From contig CM043960.1 of assembly GCA_014529385.2 (NCBI GenBank), positions 25,424,396 through 25,488,395 on the forward strand: 64,000 nucleotides of DNA. The letters run 5' to 3'. A program made the translations under genes and the position numbers. Of the stretch, positions 42,706 to 53,431 are shown in pieces. How positions within the stretch are numbered: the first letter of the stretch is position 1; each line of letters opens with the position of its first letter. The stretch is from Adiantum capillus-veneris. Lineage: Eukaryota > Streptophyta > Polypodiopsida > Polypodiales > Pteridaceae. A model generated the notes under the pieces. The model was not told where the DNA came from. It saw nothing but the letters and a program-made list of their open reading frames with translations, and ran no database searches.

Positions 42706-43259
42706 AGTCTTGTACAAGTATGGAATATGTTGCTAGGGCTCTTGCCCTTGGACATGGAGTGCATCCTCCTCCTGGGGTGGGTCACTCTAGAAGGAGGTTC
42801 CTAGCTGGTTGCTACAAGTTCTCTCCATCATTCCCAGCACGTGGTGCATCAATTAGATGGCCATGGTGATGCCTACGTGTGGCTCTTGCTCGATGGTACT
42901 CGGCCCTTGCCTGACCATGTAACATGGCTAATATTTGGAAGGGATAAGCATCTCCCCATGTGGGCCCTCGTGTGTGGAAAAAAAAAATCCCCATAACTAA
43001 AGATAACCTGTGGATATTCTCTGCTCCCCTCCTCCCCAAACGTGGGTCCTCCCCCATGCACCACTCTGGCAGGTCTGTGTAGGGTGCTTGCAACCTGCTG
43101 CTCCCATGCCTCTATAGCTCTCCTCTCTCCTCTAACCTCACCTTCACCTATTGCACCTAATCTCTACACGACCTGTGGTTGCAACCCAATGGGACTATGC
43201 ACGCCCACAGACATAATAGCACACAGCTCTCCCGCACGTGCACACATGGGGAGTCGTTG

Positions 43260-43323
<64 letters not shown>

Positions 43324-44532
43324 TTATCCCAAGAGACCTTAAAGATCTATCCGCCAACAAAGAGAGTTGAACTCGAGACCTATATTTCAAGAGGGAAATG
43401 GCATAACCAATCTACCACACTTGGGTGATATGGTGTTTGGAGGATTGTCAAAGCATTGTCCACTCTCAAGGAGGTAGATCCATGCAAAATCCATGGGCTG
43501 TGACAAAGAATGTAAGACTAATCGATGGAAGCCTGAGCTAATATCTATTTACACTCTAGAGCTTTTGAGTGGATGAATTGACGTTATGGTGGGTGGATCA
43601 GCATTGACGAATTTACTCATTATGCTGCTTACCACACCAAATAAACTTTACACTACAAACTACAATTTGAATCATCTTTTCCTCTTTCAACTCCAATGGA
43701 TGCTTCAAGAGCTTGAGCCCTCTGTTTAAGAAATAGTTTCACAAGAAAAAAAAGCAACTTCAACCGTGCAATGAGCGACTTCGCATAATAAGTCATTTGT
43801 TGCCTTAAAGCACGACGCGAACCATACAATTAAAGACCATTCTGATTGAACAATTCTAGAACCCAACGCGTGTAACATTCTTTAGGATGCATGAAAGAGG
43901 TGACACAATAATGTTTCTAAGCAACATTGGTAGCCTTAGCACCACATAGGCGAATCCCTTAGGTGTTCAAATACATGATCAAGATCAGGTTGATTTGGAC
44001 AATTCCAATTCTCATTTGGCCATATTATGTAGGCATGCATGAGCATTTCTCAAAAAAGGAGCATTAAGGTCGATTCAGCTTTAGCATGGGAAGCTAATAG
44101 CATAAAGGTGATCCCCATGTTTCGACTCGACCTTATTATTCATAAATCCAAAACATAGATCTTACAATTGGTAGTAACATTTTGGGAAATTGCCACAAGG
44201 AAACCATCATAACCTTAACACATGCGAATTACAGCGCTAAATAAATGAGGTTAATAAATTAATGCAATTGGCATTCTACAATAAATGATAAGAACCCATT
44301 TGAGGCTCTAAAATGAAAATGGAAGGGCCCACTTCCAAACTAAAAATTTCAACACTTCACCTGCAAAAGTCATATGAATGCCAAACTCTCGTCTTCACTG
44401 AGGCTTGGTTTAGAAAGCCAAAACGCGCAGGCAACAAAGTACTTGCATAGGTATAAAAATGAGAAGGTGTTATACAACTTTGAGCCTCATTCACACTACA
44501 TTTGGTACTTTCCAGTACACATTTCCCTACAC
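42706..44532. other. No gene; contains a 60-bp (GA)n at 43262-43321
   Basis: Low-copy noncoding sequence, about 1.8 kb. The 3' end of the minus-strand L18-like transcript probably lies just left of 44533. Confidence 0.5.
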
Positions 44533-44958
44533 CTAACCCTTTAGAAGGGCTATGTCATTTGCAAGAAAGGTGTTAAGGATCAGGGCTAGCTTTCCTTCCA
44601 ACTTCTCATTCCTGCGGGGTTCATAGAGGACAGCAAACACATCAGCTGCCTTTGCACGCTCTGCAAGAAGATTAGCAATGACTTTGCATGCTTTTTCATC
44701 AACTAATGATGGCAATGAAAACCGTAAGTCTCTTGCGTTAGTAGTAGCCACCGCAACTGATTTTCCAGTGACTCTATGCACCACTTTTGCATGTAAATAC
44801 CTTCTCGAAATGTTGATGTCCAGTATGAAGGGTTTCATGTACTTATCTACTCGTTGACCCCATGACTTCTTGTTCTTCTTTGGCTCACCACTAGCACGCC
44901 TTGTCCATGCAGCTTGTATCAAAGGGAAGGTAGCCTGATCATATGGCAGACTGCTCAT
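44533..44958 (-). CDS. Ribosomal protein L18p/L5e-family protein (141 aa)
   Basis: Residues about 40-141 fit the plant uL18-like family: a basic lead-in, MKPFILDINISRRYLHAKVV, HRVTGKSVAVATTNARDLR, KACKVIANLLAERAKAADVF and YEPRRNEKLEGKLALIL. The order of beta strand, K-V-HR, Ala-rich helix with LLAER and the terminal KLEGKLA helix is that of the L18 fold that binds 5S rRNA in ribosomes. The small plant paralogues are usually organellar or of unknown role. There are no stops or frameshifts. The frame starts at the first Met; TCTAG just upstream (minus strand) could be an acceptor, so a leader intron or an extra 5' exon is possible. Confidence 0.72.
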   Translation of the reverse strand: MSSLPYDQATFPLIQAAWTRRASGEPKKNKKSWGQRVDKYMKPFILDINISRRYLHAKVVHRVTGKSVAVATTNARDLRFSLPSLVDEKACKVIANLLAERAKAADVFAVLYEPRRNEKLEGKLALILNTFLANDIALLKG

Positions 44959-45338
44959 TGCTTAACTAGACAAAAGGAAAGAATATTTACACTGAAAAGA
45001 CATAACCAGATGAAAAATGTAACACTGCAAAGAGAGCAGGTATTACGAAAATGGAAAACCTCAAGACCTTCAAAAGTTCAGGTATCACGAAGCTTGAGGG
45101 AAAAAACCTAAAGATAAGTACAAGAGATAAAGATAAATGTGAACATTCCAAAGAACCCCGTCATTGCATAATTTGTGGAAAGAATCGTTATAGATGAAGA
45201 GAAATATTCTGTGAACCAAGATCTCTTCAAGAAGTTGATTGCTGAAAATAAAGCAAATCCAAGGAATCTATCTAAGAACAACGAAGGCAAAGAGAAGTCC
45301 AAAACAAGGAATTGCAAAAGTTGCTTATAAAGCTTGTG

Positions 45339-45340
<2 letters not shown>
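44959..45340. other. 5' flank of the L18-like gene
   Basis: No convincing frame; likely promoter, leader or leader intron of the minus-strand gene. Confidence 0.35.

Positions 45341-45396
<56 letters not shown>
45341..45396. repeat. (CT)n microsatellite
   Basis: About 56 bases of CT. Confidence 0.97.
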
Positions 45397-45398
<2 letters not shown>

Positions 45399-45509
45399 GC
45401 TGATTGCACCTCCTACTCCACAAGATCTTGAGGCCATGGTCAAAAAGTGAGTGGATAGGCGACAATGAGGCACCCTCTCTTATAACTCTTGTCACAACAT
45501 GGTGATGTT

Positions 45510-45826
45510 AAGGGTTTTTTGGGAATTATATCCTCACTTTCAAGGATAAAGAAGAGCGGATGAAGCTATTACCCCAATCTCGCCTTCTCAAGGAAAAAGA
45601 GATTTGGATTGCAAAGGAACTGACCATGAATCAACTCAAGATTAAAAGAAGCGAACTCAAGAAGATGCATGAAGCTCGCAAACAAGGTAAATGGGCAATT
45701 TACCAAGGCGGTAAAGCCATCATCCAAGAGTTTCGAACTCCAAAAGCCGACTCTCCCCGCAAGGGACCCCCCCCTAGGTTTTGTTCTTTTTTTTACCCTT
45801 TTGATGGACTCTCGGTCCTTAACTGA
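45510..45826 (+). pseudogene. LINE-like ORF fragment
   Basis: The frame YILTFKDKEERMKLLPQSRL continues with EIWIAKELTMNQLKIKRSEL and ARKQGKWAIYQGGKAIIQEF. The pattern (a strand ending in 'F', Lys/Glu helix, 'I-I--DLT--Q', 'A--GKWA-Y--GK-II') resembles the nucleic-acid-binding first ORF found in LINEs. Only about 100 codons survive, without the rest of the element. Confidence 0.4.
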
Positions 45827-46005
45827 TATGTATCGATTGCCTTCACCGAGGAGAAAAGCGTTGTAATGTTTTGTTTTAGTCCCATGGGTCATATCTGACC
45901 TCCGTGGACGATACTTCTCTCTCTCTCTCTCTCTCAAAGTTCAATTATTTTGAAGTTTCTGTTCGTGTGTTGCTATTGATTTCTCGCTTGGAGTGTCTAG
46001 GCCTA

Positions 46006-46398
46006 TTACAAGTACCCACTCTTGAGATCAACTTTGCTAAAAACCTTTGCGCCATTGAGTCTATCGAGGATATACTCAATGTGAGGCATCAGGAACTTTA
46101 ATAACCTTACCTGATGGTACCCACTCTTGAGATCGACTTTGTTGAAAACCTTTGCGTCATTGAGTCTATCGAGGATATGCTCAATGCGAGGCATCGGAAA
46201 CTTCTTCTTGATGGTCATCTTGTTGAGTGCCTTGTAATCTATACACAAACGAGAAGACCTATCTTTCTTGCGGACAAACAAAATAGGAGCAGCAAAAGGA
46301 CTTACACTAGGGCATACGAAGCCCCTGGCCACTGTTCTGGAGTCTTTAGGTCCTAAGTCATTGAAGTGGCATACATGAATGCCGCTTGAGCTCCTCAT
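46006..46398 (-). pseudogene. Gypsy-3 RT fragment with internal tandem duplication
   Basis: PFAAPILFVRKKDRSSRLCI followed by DYKALNKMTIKKKFPMPRIE is the RT fingers region. The next segment, MPRIEHILDRLNDAKVFNKV...DLKSGY, occurs twice in a row in frame (plus-strand unit about 105 bp: 46014-46118 and 46119-46205, with differences). No active-site motif remains. Confidence 0.85.
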
Positions 46399-46976
46399 TG
46401 TAGCTCACGCTTAGCCTGCACGTGAGAAATGAGAGGTAAAGAATGGAGGCCCTGCTCACCACGAATGACCACGAGAGAGTCACTTGCGGGTGAGAGAATG
46501 AGCGTGTTTTCTTTCCAACGAATTTGTGGGTAGTGCTCACGAAACCATTTAATGCCGAAAATCAGATCACATCCTGTGAGAGGTGAAACAACAAATTTGC
46601 GGCGGAAAGATGCCTTTCGAACAGAGACTAACACACTAGGACATTCCTGCGTGATTAAAGAGTGCATGTCGGGAGCGAGCATATCCAGATACCTCGATAG
46701 GAGCCGCTGGAGTAGCTTCTAAGCAAGACCTGCTTACAAGAGAATCACTAACCACATCATGCATACTACCAGAGTCAAACAAGATCACGCAAAGTAAGCA
46801 TTAAATCGATGCAGCCAAGAATGAATCATAGAAGCATCCATCTTACCATCATACATATTGAACGTCAACTTCTCAGTGACTGGATTGTTGGAGTCGCCAT
46901 CTCTACCTGTGCTACGCCGGCTTCCTTGAGTGGCTCGCTCTTCGGACAGAGTACCTTGTAGGATCAACTCTTTCAT
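46395..46976 (-). pseudogene. Gypsy-3 gag/protease fusion remnant
   Basis: The gag core start KLTFNMYDGKMDASMIHSWL...FNAYFA (46976-46785) runs directly into protease sequence with the active site FDSGSMHDVV in a shifted frame, then FRRKFVVSPLTGCDLIFGIK and GLHSLPLISHVQ (46682-46395). In Gypsy-7 about 900 bases separate these regions, so this copy has an internal deletion. Confidence 0.82.
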
Positions 46977-47159
46977 GCGTTGGTCCCTCTACGCCTCTCG
47001 CTCTAATTCCATAGCCGCTCGCCTTTCTTCGGCTGCTATGCGTTGAGCTTCGCGTGCTTGCTCACACTCAAGCTCTATAGCCGCCCTCTGTTCTTCACGT
47101 TCTCTGTCCATGGCGGCCCGTTGAGCCTCTTGTTGTAGCGATGACGACAACGATGCTTG

Positions 47160-47904
47160 CGTAGATGCTGAGACTGCGAGGCTAAAGGGCTAAAATCTGA
47201 AAACGCTATGGATACTCGCTTGGGAACTACGATTTGCGACGAGGCTATGGGCTGATCTGCTATCGCTGGTGGCGGCGATGGCTGAAAACTAAAAAACGTT
47301 GAAGTAGATGCTGGCTGAGAACTGAAAACACTGGTGTAGATGTTGCGAGGGCTGCGACCGCAACGAGGCTAGGGCTGTCCGCTGAGGATCTACTGCGGAA
47401 AGGGGCTGAGTGCTGAAGTAAAACGCTGATGGCTGATCTGGAGAACATTGATGTTGCTAAAAAACGTTGGCCTTGCTGATGCCAAAACGCTGATCAGGCT
47501 GGTGCTCTAGTCTCTAGAGAGGCTCCATCACTGCTCCTCTGCCTTCTATTGGTGCCCCAAAGGCTTGCATATATACTTGCCAGAAGCTGGGTCGAGCGGT
47601 CATCCTAACACCCCACGACCAACAATTCCAAAAGTGCCTTAATTAAATTAAGTGCACTTCAAGAGGTGGTTCACGGGTAGTTAGGAAATGGTTCACATGA
47701 GGTGAGAATGCTTGGTGCTAAGGTACTGGCTAAATGCTAGTGGGTTGTGCAGTCAGAGGGTATGCAACTACTCTAAGTGCCTTGACATGCACGTCCTGCG
47801 TACACGTTCACAAAGGTGCCAGAACACTTCCTAGGCTGTCTTCAACCCTAGAAGTAGGAGTTACAGCTTGTCCACATGCACATAGGGTTAGTTGTGCACG
47901 TGAC
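47160..47904 (-). repeat. Gypsy-3 5' LTR, truncated
   Basis: The minus strand from 47904 aligns with the Gypsy-7 LTR (GAAGTGTTCTGGC, CGTGCATGTC, CACTTAGA). It ends inside the CAGCGTTTT repeat zone, beyond which gag coding follows directly. Confidence 0.75.
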
Positions 47905-48336
47905 ATTATAGACCATGCCGAAATATGGGAGATGGAGTATAATAGAGAAGACTCTTTTCCAAAAAAGGATAAGAAGAGACCATTCAACTCAACAGTGAGT
48001 TCTTTGGAAGGACAAAATCAACATCAAAGGCAACCTTCAAATCAAACAAAGATCAAGTCCTATTCCTCCTCTAATGCGCCTTAGTTTCGCTCCACTTTAT
48101 ACCCTAAAAGGAAGCATTTCTCTGAAGAAGAAAAACAACAATACATGAAAGAAGGTAAGTGTTTTAAATGCGGTCAAACAGTGTATATAGCAACGCAATG
48201 TCCTAACAAGGGACCCAACGTACGCAATGCGGTGGGCAACACAGAACATACTCCAAAAATGCTTCAATTAATGAATGCTTGGGGACAATTTCAAGGAACA
48301 CAAGCCTTGTTGTTGCTAAATGGACTATTTTCTTGA
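47905..48336 (+). pseudogene. Gypsy-4 gag C-terminal fragment
   Basis: Basic, Gln/Ser-rich gag tail (SSLEGQNQHQRQPSNQTKIK), a stop, then KRKHFSEEEKQQYMKEGKCF and a zinc knuckle CFKCGQTVYIATQC in which the His of CCHC is Tyr. Gypsy-3 begins at its left border. No pol follows. Confidence 0.65.
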
Positions 48337-49508
48337 TTTCTTATTTTCTCGAGTAATTTCTTTTTATTGAAATTAGGATATTTAAATATGTGCACTTGAG
48401 CCGTAAGGTTAGGAACTGTAGATCTACTGGAATTATTAAAAGCCATCAAGAACGGAAAACTCTGATACGTCATATGATGGGTGACATTAAGCATCGCCAA
48501 GGGGTTTTACGCCGGGAAACGAATATTCTTGATGCATCACGTGATAGGGTGACGGGAGCATCGGAAAGGGAATATTTTGTTGGTAAGGTAGGAAACCCGA
48601 ACTGGAAAGAGGAATAAGCGTAAAGACGCAAGCACAAGAATAAAGATGGGGTCTGAGAAGCCTTTTTTAAGAAGCGGAATAATTTAACAAGTTTTCCGGG
48701 AAGAGCAAACGCTTTCCCGTGAGGAATCTATGTCTGCATCGCATTTGTGCATGTGATTGCATCCAGGGATGCCTGGGAAGTGCTGTGAAAAGCATTGTTT
48801 CTAACTTATAAGGTTTTATTGAGTTTTTGGGCAAATTCGGCCCAATTTTAAAATATGTCTGCCGCCCACTTAATAACTGGGCAGCCACTTGGAAAATAAG
48901 GTAGCAAAACCAACCAACGATTTCACTCTCTCTATTTTTGGTAGAGCAGTAACAAAAAAAAAAAAAAAACATCGCATGCCCTCACTCAGAGGAGGATTTT
49001 CCAACGCTAGCAAGAGAAGACTCTACCACCAGAAGACGCAAGAGATCGTGAGACTACGAAGCACGGAAGTCGCTTTTCCCGCACAAGAGCGACAGGTATC
49101 GATTGTGGATTCGCCATACAAATTGTTGTCCCGTGTTTGTGTGTGTGTGTTTGCAGGTACTTCATTGCGAAGGAGAAGCGAGAAGGCTTCGGCCTACGCT
49201 TGGGAATTTTGGGAACGGGATTTCGGAAATTGTCTGCAGAATCTCGACTCCGAGTACAGACGGAAAAGGATTGAGAGCTCATCTCTCGGATTTCCCTCAC
49301 GGGAAGGAACGACCATTGAGTCTAAGAATTAGAACAGAGGGGTTTTCTCCGGTTCTTGTGCTTGTAAAAAGATTCTCTTTAAGGGGGGGAGACCAACCCA
49401 TCTTCTGGTCCCAAATACTATGTCGAACTTCTCCCTCAACTTTGTTTAGTTGAAACATCATTTATTTTCATCTTGTTGATTATTCGTGTGCGCTCCCGTT
49501 TGTGATAG
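48337..49508 (+). repeat. Probable LTR and flank of Gypsy-5
   Basis: A gypsy-type primer site lies at 49509, so an LTR should end at about 49,505. Its start could not be fixed without a second copy. Frames in this stretch (e.g. 48889-49332) are not convincing. A GTGTGTGTGTTTGCAG at 49,139-49,156 resembles a splice acceptor. Confidence 0.4.
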
Positions 49509-49520
49509 TGGTATCAAAGC
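49509..49520 (+). other. Primer-binding site of Gypsy-5
   Basis: TGGTATCAAAGC, complementary to initiator methionine tRNA, as in Gypsy-7. Confidence 0.7.
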
Positions 49521-49576
49521 TCAAATTCCTCTCTTTCTCTGAAAAGGAGGACGATTCCAGAGGAAGGGAAGAACCA

Positions 49577-49977
49577 TGACAAGCCACGGAAGAACCGTTA
49601 AAGACAAACTTTAGCAAGTCCCAATCCAACTCACGGAATTGCAACAACTCATTTCGTTGCAGGCTATCCAAAAGGCTTTGGAAGGAATCAAGAAGCCGCA
49701 AGGAACGGATGCCGATGGGCATCAAGAAAATCCTGCTAATGGAAGTAACCCGCAGGGGGATGGTGCGGAAAGAGGTGCTAAAACGCACAAGGGATCTCCG
49801 GATCAGGACAAACGGCCTTCCAAGAGCAAGGGCCAAGAAAAAGAACTTTCTCTGCTTAACGAAAGCAAGCATGTCTCTATCTCTTCTCCATCATACTCTC
49901 CTGACTATACTACTACATCTACTTCTCATACAATATCTAAATGTTCTCCCAAGAAGAAAACTCCTACTACTACATGA
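49577..49977 (+). pseudogene. Gypsy-5 gag N-terminal fragment
   Basis: ATG at 49577 (MTSHGRTVKDKL), an early TAG, then ELQQLISLQAIQKALEGIKK and a Lys/Ser/Asp-rich tail ending at a stop at 49975. A gag N-terminus by position (after the primer site) and composition; no core domain. Repeat R begins right after it. Confidence 0.5.
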
Positions 49978-49999
49978 TTGGGTACCCCCTACTCGAATA

Positions 50000-50375
50000 C
50001 TGGCTTCAAAAAAAATAAAACGTGCTCCTAATTCAAAGATTCCACTCAAAAACAAGAAAAACGATGCGTTAATCTATAGCATGTAATGACAGGAAATGAC
50101 GAAGCACATAGATTTGCAACAATATTACCTAAGAAAGATGAATACAACATTGAGAGAGAGAGAGAGAGAGAGAGAGAAGAATGCTAAAGAGAACTAAGAA
50201 GAAAACGCGAAACATTATATGGACACAAAAGGTCTTTTGACTTTTTATCTTCATTTCCACCTTTATCTGTCTTTTGACTTTCCACTCTTTTCATTTCCTA
50301 AACTCACCCTTCACTTATGCACTTAATATGTTTTGAAAGAATTTTTATTTTTTTCAGATTGGGGAGACCTAATAC
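50000..50375 (+). repeat. Dispersed repeat R, copy 2 (uninterrupted)
   Basis: Partner of 36550-37185. It has a shorter (GA)n (50152-50177) and the empty site GCACTTAATA at 50319-50328. Confidence 0.75.
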
Positions 50376-51210
50376 TTCCCTACATATTATTAAAGAGAAG
50401 CCCCAGTTCAAGAGGGATAACCGCAGACGTCACCGCAAGATGCGGATTTTCAAATCCGGTGACAAGGATGTTGAAACCGGCCCGTAGGGCGGTGGGCTTA
50501 GGCTTTCACCCAATACATTACTTTAGACTTTAGGACACAAATGAACTTCATGAATAAGCATGTGACTGGAATTCAACACTTCAAGACAAACCACGGCCTG
50601 GCAGCTAGAGTGCTACCAAGCAGACAACGACACCCTGTTGGCCCCCAAGACTAGCGCCCCTTTCGGTATTTCTTTATTCTTATTATACTTGAGAAAAACT
50701 TGTAAACTTCTACAAGCTGTCCCACTTTTATCGGGCTGAAATTCCTCTGCTCCAAACCGACTTCGGCAACATAACCACAGTAGAAGTCTCAATGGACAAT
50801 ATCCCAAGCAAACATTGACTTTCCACGCACTTTAAAGCTCTTTGCAAAACCTGACAAGAAATTGCAGCTCGCTGAATTCTCTGTTTTGCGCTCTGATCCG
50901 CGTGCCGATCACTTTTCTGGGTAGCCCTCAAGCTCTCGCACATGTAGGGTCACTTGCCCTTTGAATTAGACGAGATTCCTCGTGGGAAATCTCTCTAAAT
51001 TGTCTTGTACAGGCACCCAATGCTTTCCCGAGGCTCGTCTGACACCCTGTAGGTCAAAAGTACACGTCAAGGACACTTTCCCTTGCGGTATGGAAGCTTT
51101 CCAATGAGCTGCAGGTCAATTTCAGCATGCTGTAATTTTCTGTTTTGCCACTGTTAGGTGCCTACTGCCCTGCACACGCATCCCGAGGCCTTTCCGAGGC
51201 ACCCCTGGCA

Positions 51211-51324
51211 ATTCCTTGCAGTTTAGGTGCAAAACCCTAAACCTGCAGAAAAACACAGCAGGCTGTAATTCCTTGCAGTTTAGGTGCAAAACCCTAAACC
51301 TGCAGAAAAACACAGCAGGCTGTA
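51211..51324. repeat. 57-bp tandem duplication in the Gypsy-6 LTR
   Basis: 51211-51267 and 51268-51324 are identical by reading (unit starts ATTCCTTGCAGTTTAGG). Confidence 0.93.
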
Positions 51325-51650
51325 ATTCTCTGTTTTGGACCGTTACGAGCGGAGCGAGCACTTCTACACATGTCTCACGTGCTCCCACATGCAATGGGAC
51401 AATTCCCTTGTAAATCAGACGAGTTTTCACGCGAGAAAACTCTCCGTTCTCATATTCCTTCGCGATGGAACTGTGCATACCTGAAGGGGATTAGCAATTA
51501 GCTAATCCGGTTCCTGTACAGAAGGCTCTTGCCTTGGCAACCGCGCATAAAACCCCCAGAACTGTACATGGTCATCTGAGAAGCCCAACTAGTGGGGCAT
51601 TACCATATGTGCAAAGGGGAGAGAGAGATGCGCAAGAGCAAATCATCACA

Positions 51651-51784
51651 CTACATAGAGCAAGGGAGAAGGCAAGCTTTTCATTAAAGCTGTGAGCACC
51701 TACACCCACTACTCACACTACATAGAGCAAGGGAGAAGGCAAGCTTTTCATTAAAGCTGTGAGCACCTACACCCACTACTCACA
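51651..51784. repeat. 67-bp tandem duplication in the Gypsy-6 LTR
   Basis: 51651-51717 and 51718-51784 (unit starts CTACATAGAGCAAGGG); identical by reading. Confidence 0.93.
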
Positions 51785-52163
51785 CACACTAAAGCACTTC
51801 ATGGGTTGAAATCAGCCCCCTCTCTTGAAATGGGCGCCCCCTCTTGCTGATGCTTCTGGCAATTGCATCAGGAGCCGCCATGTGTCCAGTTTGCCTCTTT
51901 TGAGTTAATTTCCTGGGCCTAAATGACTTTGAACTGAGCCTAGACACCCTTTGACTGCTCGGATTCCAATGCCGCTTGGCCGACCAACTCGTGGTGACCT
52001 GCCCTTTCCGACTGCGGGTGAAACTCTCGGCCGTCGGTTGTTTCACACTGGCCATACAATGTCCGGCCATTTGTAACTTCAAAAAGAGGGTCCCAAAAAT
52101 CAAACAAAAATCATCGAAAAGAAATCAACAACTCAAGTTAGCAATTGCCACGTCTTCGTGACA

Positions 52164-52175
52164 TACCGTCCTCTT
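52164..52175 (-). other. Polypurine tract of Gypsy-6
   Basis: The minus strand reads AAGAGGACGGTA directly before the LTR; Gypsy-8 has AAGAGGGGGGTA at the same place. Confidence 0.75.
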
Positions 52176-52336
52176 AAAATCGCAAACATCCTGGATTGCG
52201 TGCCATATATACATGCCATAGATGATTTAGTGTGGTAAGAACCCTTTTATCATCGCATGTATTCGCAAGAAAGACTGTCAAAGCATGTGTACAAATGACT
52301 TAATGAGACCTTCGCACTTTTGTCAAACAATGCACA

Positions 52337-52570
52337 CTGCTATTGCACTAAATCCATGAGTACATTTGATATGCTGGCTCTATCATTACCCCTCCTTTGC
52401 AGACGTTGGGTTGGGGCATACGTAGGCTGTAACCCAAAGGCCTCAAGATAAAGCTGCAATACATTTGGTGACTCTAACAGTTCATGCTCTTCCATCCACT
52501 TTGCATCCATAGGTGGATAGTTCTTGAACTTCACCAAATAGCATCTTACAACCTATCCCTTAACTTTTAC
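52337..52570 (-). pseudogene. Gypsy-6 chromodomain remnant
   Basis: The minus strand reads YLVKFKNYPPMDAKWMEEHE, then LLESPNVLQLYLEAFGLQPT and RLQRRGNDRASISNVLMD to a stop at 52340. The W-x-x-E-H-E-L form is that of the C-terminal chromodomain of plant chromoviruses. The last 40 residues correspond to the sequence found right after the deletion point in Gypsy-8. Confidence 0.8.
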
Positions 52571-52870
52571 GTGTGCAAAAGGCTCTTGCCTCTGCAAACG
52601 AGCATAATTCCACAACACTGTGACGTACCACCCACGACCAAGAAAGCTCAAATTTCAAGATGATTTACCAATGTGTCATAGAATCCAAACAATCGCCTCA
52701 GAGAATTGGCGAGCAGCGTGTCACCTGGCAGACCCACATCACTCCCGTAGGAGATCTAGTGGCCAATCTACCACCGTGAGACCTCTCCATATCTCATCTT
52801 GGTTCATACTTGCAAACCCTAAAAACGCAACAGAAATCAGCCCTAATTTGACCACTTTTTGGCAGGGCGA
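52571..52870 (-). other. Deletion zone of Gypsy-6, unassigned
   Basis: About 300 bases between the gag start and the chromodomain that match neither region of Gypsy-8. Filler or interior sequence of the parent element; no gene. Confidence 0.4.
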
Positions 52871-52941
52871 ACACGCGGAATTTCCTGTCTGTTCTGTGAA
52901 GAGGAACCCTCTACCCTGGTGTCATCCGTCCTGTCAGTCAT
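52870..52941 (-). pseudogene. Gypsy-6 gag start remnant
   Basis: ATG at 52941: MTDRTDDTRVEGSSSQNRQE aligns with the Gypsy-8 gag start (MADKGKG..EEGSSSKDRQE). It loses similarity after about 25 codons. Confidence 0.7.
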
Positions 52942-53017
52942 AGTGTAATTCCAAGTTCCTGTACTCTATGTCTTCACCAAACCAACCGAGGCTCACTTCT
53001 TGAGGAAAAAGTGATTC

Positions 53018-53036
53018 TGTCCCGGCAACGGAACCA
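53018..53036 (-). other. Primer-binding site of Gypsy-6
   Basis: The minus strand reads TGGTTCCGTTGCCGGGACA, identical to Gypsy-8 at 54917-54935, directly after the LTR end. Confidence 0.85.
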
Positions 53037-53391
53037 TGAAACCGGCCCGTAGGGCAGTGGGCTTAGGCTTTCACCCGGTACATTACTTTAGACTTTAGTA
53101 CACAAAGGAACTTCACGAATAAGCCTGTAACTGGAATTCAACACTTCAAGACAAACCACGGCCTGGCAGCTAGAGCGCTACCAAGCAGACAACGACACCC
53201 TGTTGGCCCCAAAGACTGGTGCCCCTTTCGGTATTTCTTTATTATTATTATACTTGAGAAAAACCTTTAAACTTCTACAAGCTGTCCCACTTTTATCGGG
53301 CTGGAATTCTTGTGCTCCAACCCGACTTCGGCAACATAACCACATTAGAAGTCTCCACGGACAAAATCCCAAGCAAACATTGACTTTCCAC
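53037..53391 (-). repeat. 5' LTR of Gypsy-6, 3'-terminal 355 bp
   Basis: Aligned with 50472-50831; collinearity stops at CTTTCCAC, where the Gypsy-7 LTR begins. Confidence 0.87.
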
Positions 53392-53431
53392 TGTCACGTG
53401 ACACCTCTAACCCTATGTGTACGTGGACAAG

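Larger units (their letters stand above)
45990..47904 (-). mobile_element. Gypsy-3, deletion-ridden gypsy fragment
   Basis: Minus strand, same family as Gypsy-7. From the right: LTR start TGTCACGTGCACAAC at 47904, the LTR interior with CAGCGTTTT-type repeats (47,480-47,190), gag coiled coil (about 47,130-46,980), gag start of the core (46976-46785), protease end (46682-46395) and RT entry (46398-46006). The end of the LTR, the primer site, most of the gag and part of the protease are deleted. The left end is not defined. Confidence 0.8.
50472..52163 (-). repeat. 3' LTR of Gypsy-6
   Basis: 1692 bp; on the minus strand begins TGTCACGAAGACGTGGC and ends GGGCCGGTTTCA. About 94% identical by eye to 53037-53391 over the shared part. 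Two tandem duplications make it longer than the Gypsy-8 LTR: 57 bp x2 at 51211-51324 and 67 bp x2 at 51651-51784. Confidence 0.85.
50472..53391 (-). mobile_element. Gypsy-6, internally deleted gypsy element, 5' LTR interrupted
   Basis: Minus strand: 3' LTR 50472-52163, polypurine tract, chromodomain remnant, gag start remnant, primer site 53018-53036, and the first 355 bp seen of the 5' LTR at 53037-53391. The interior is only about 870 bp: the start of gag joined to the end of the chromodomain with protease, RT, RNase H and integrase gone. At 53392 the Gypsy-7 LTR begins. The rest of this 5' LTR should lie beyond the right window edge. Same family as Gypsy-8. Confidence 0.85.

Noticed and set aside
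48889-49332. 147-codon frame with a GT-rich stretch
   Set aside because: Lies in the presumed Gypsy-5 LTR; overlapping frames on both strands are equally open.
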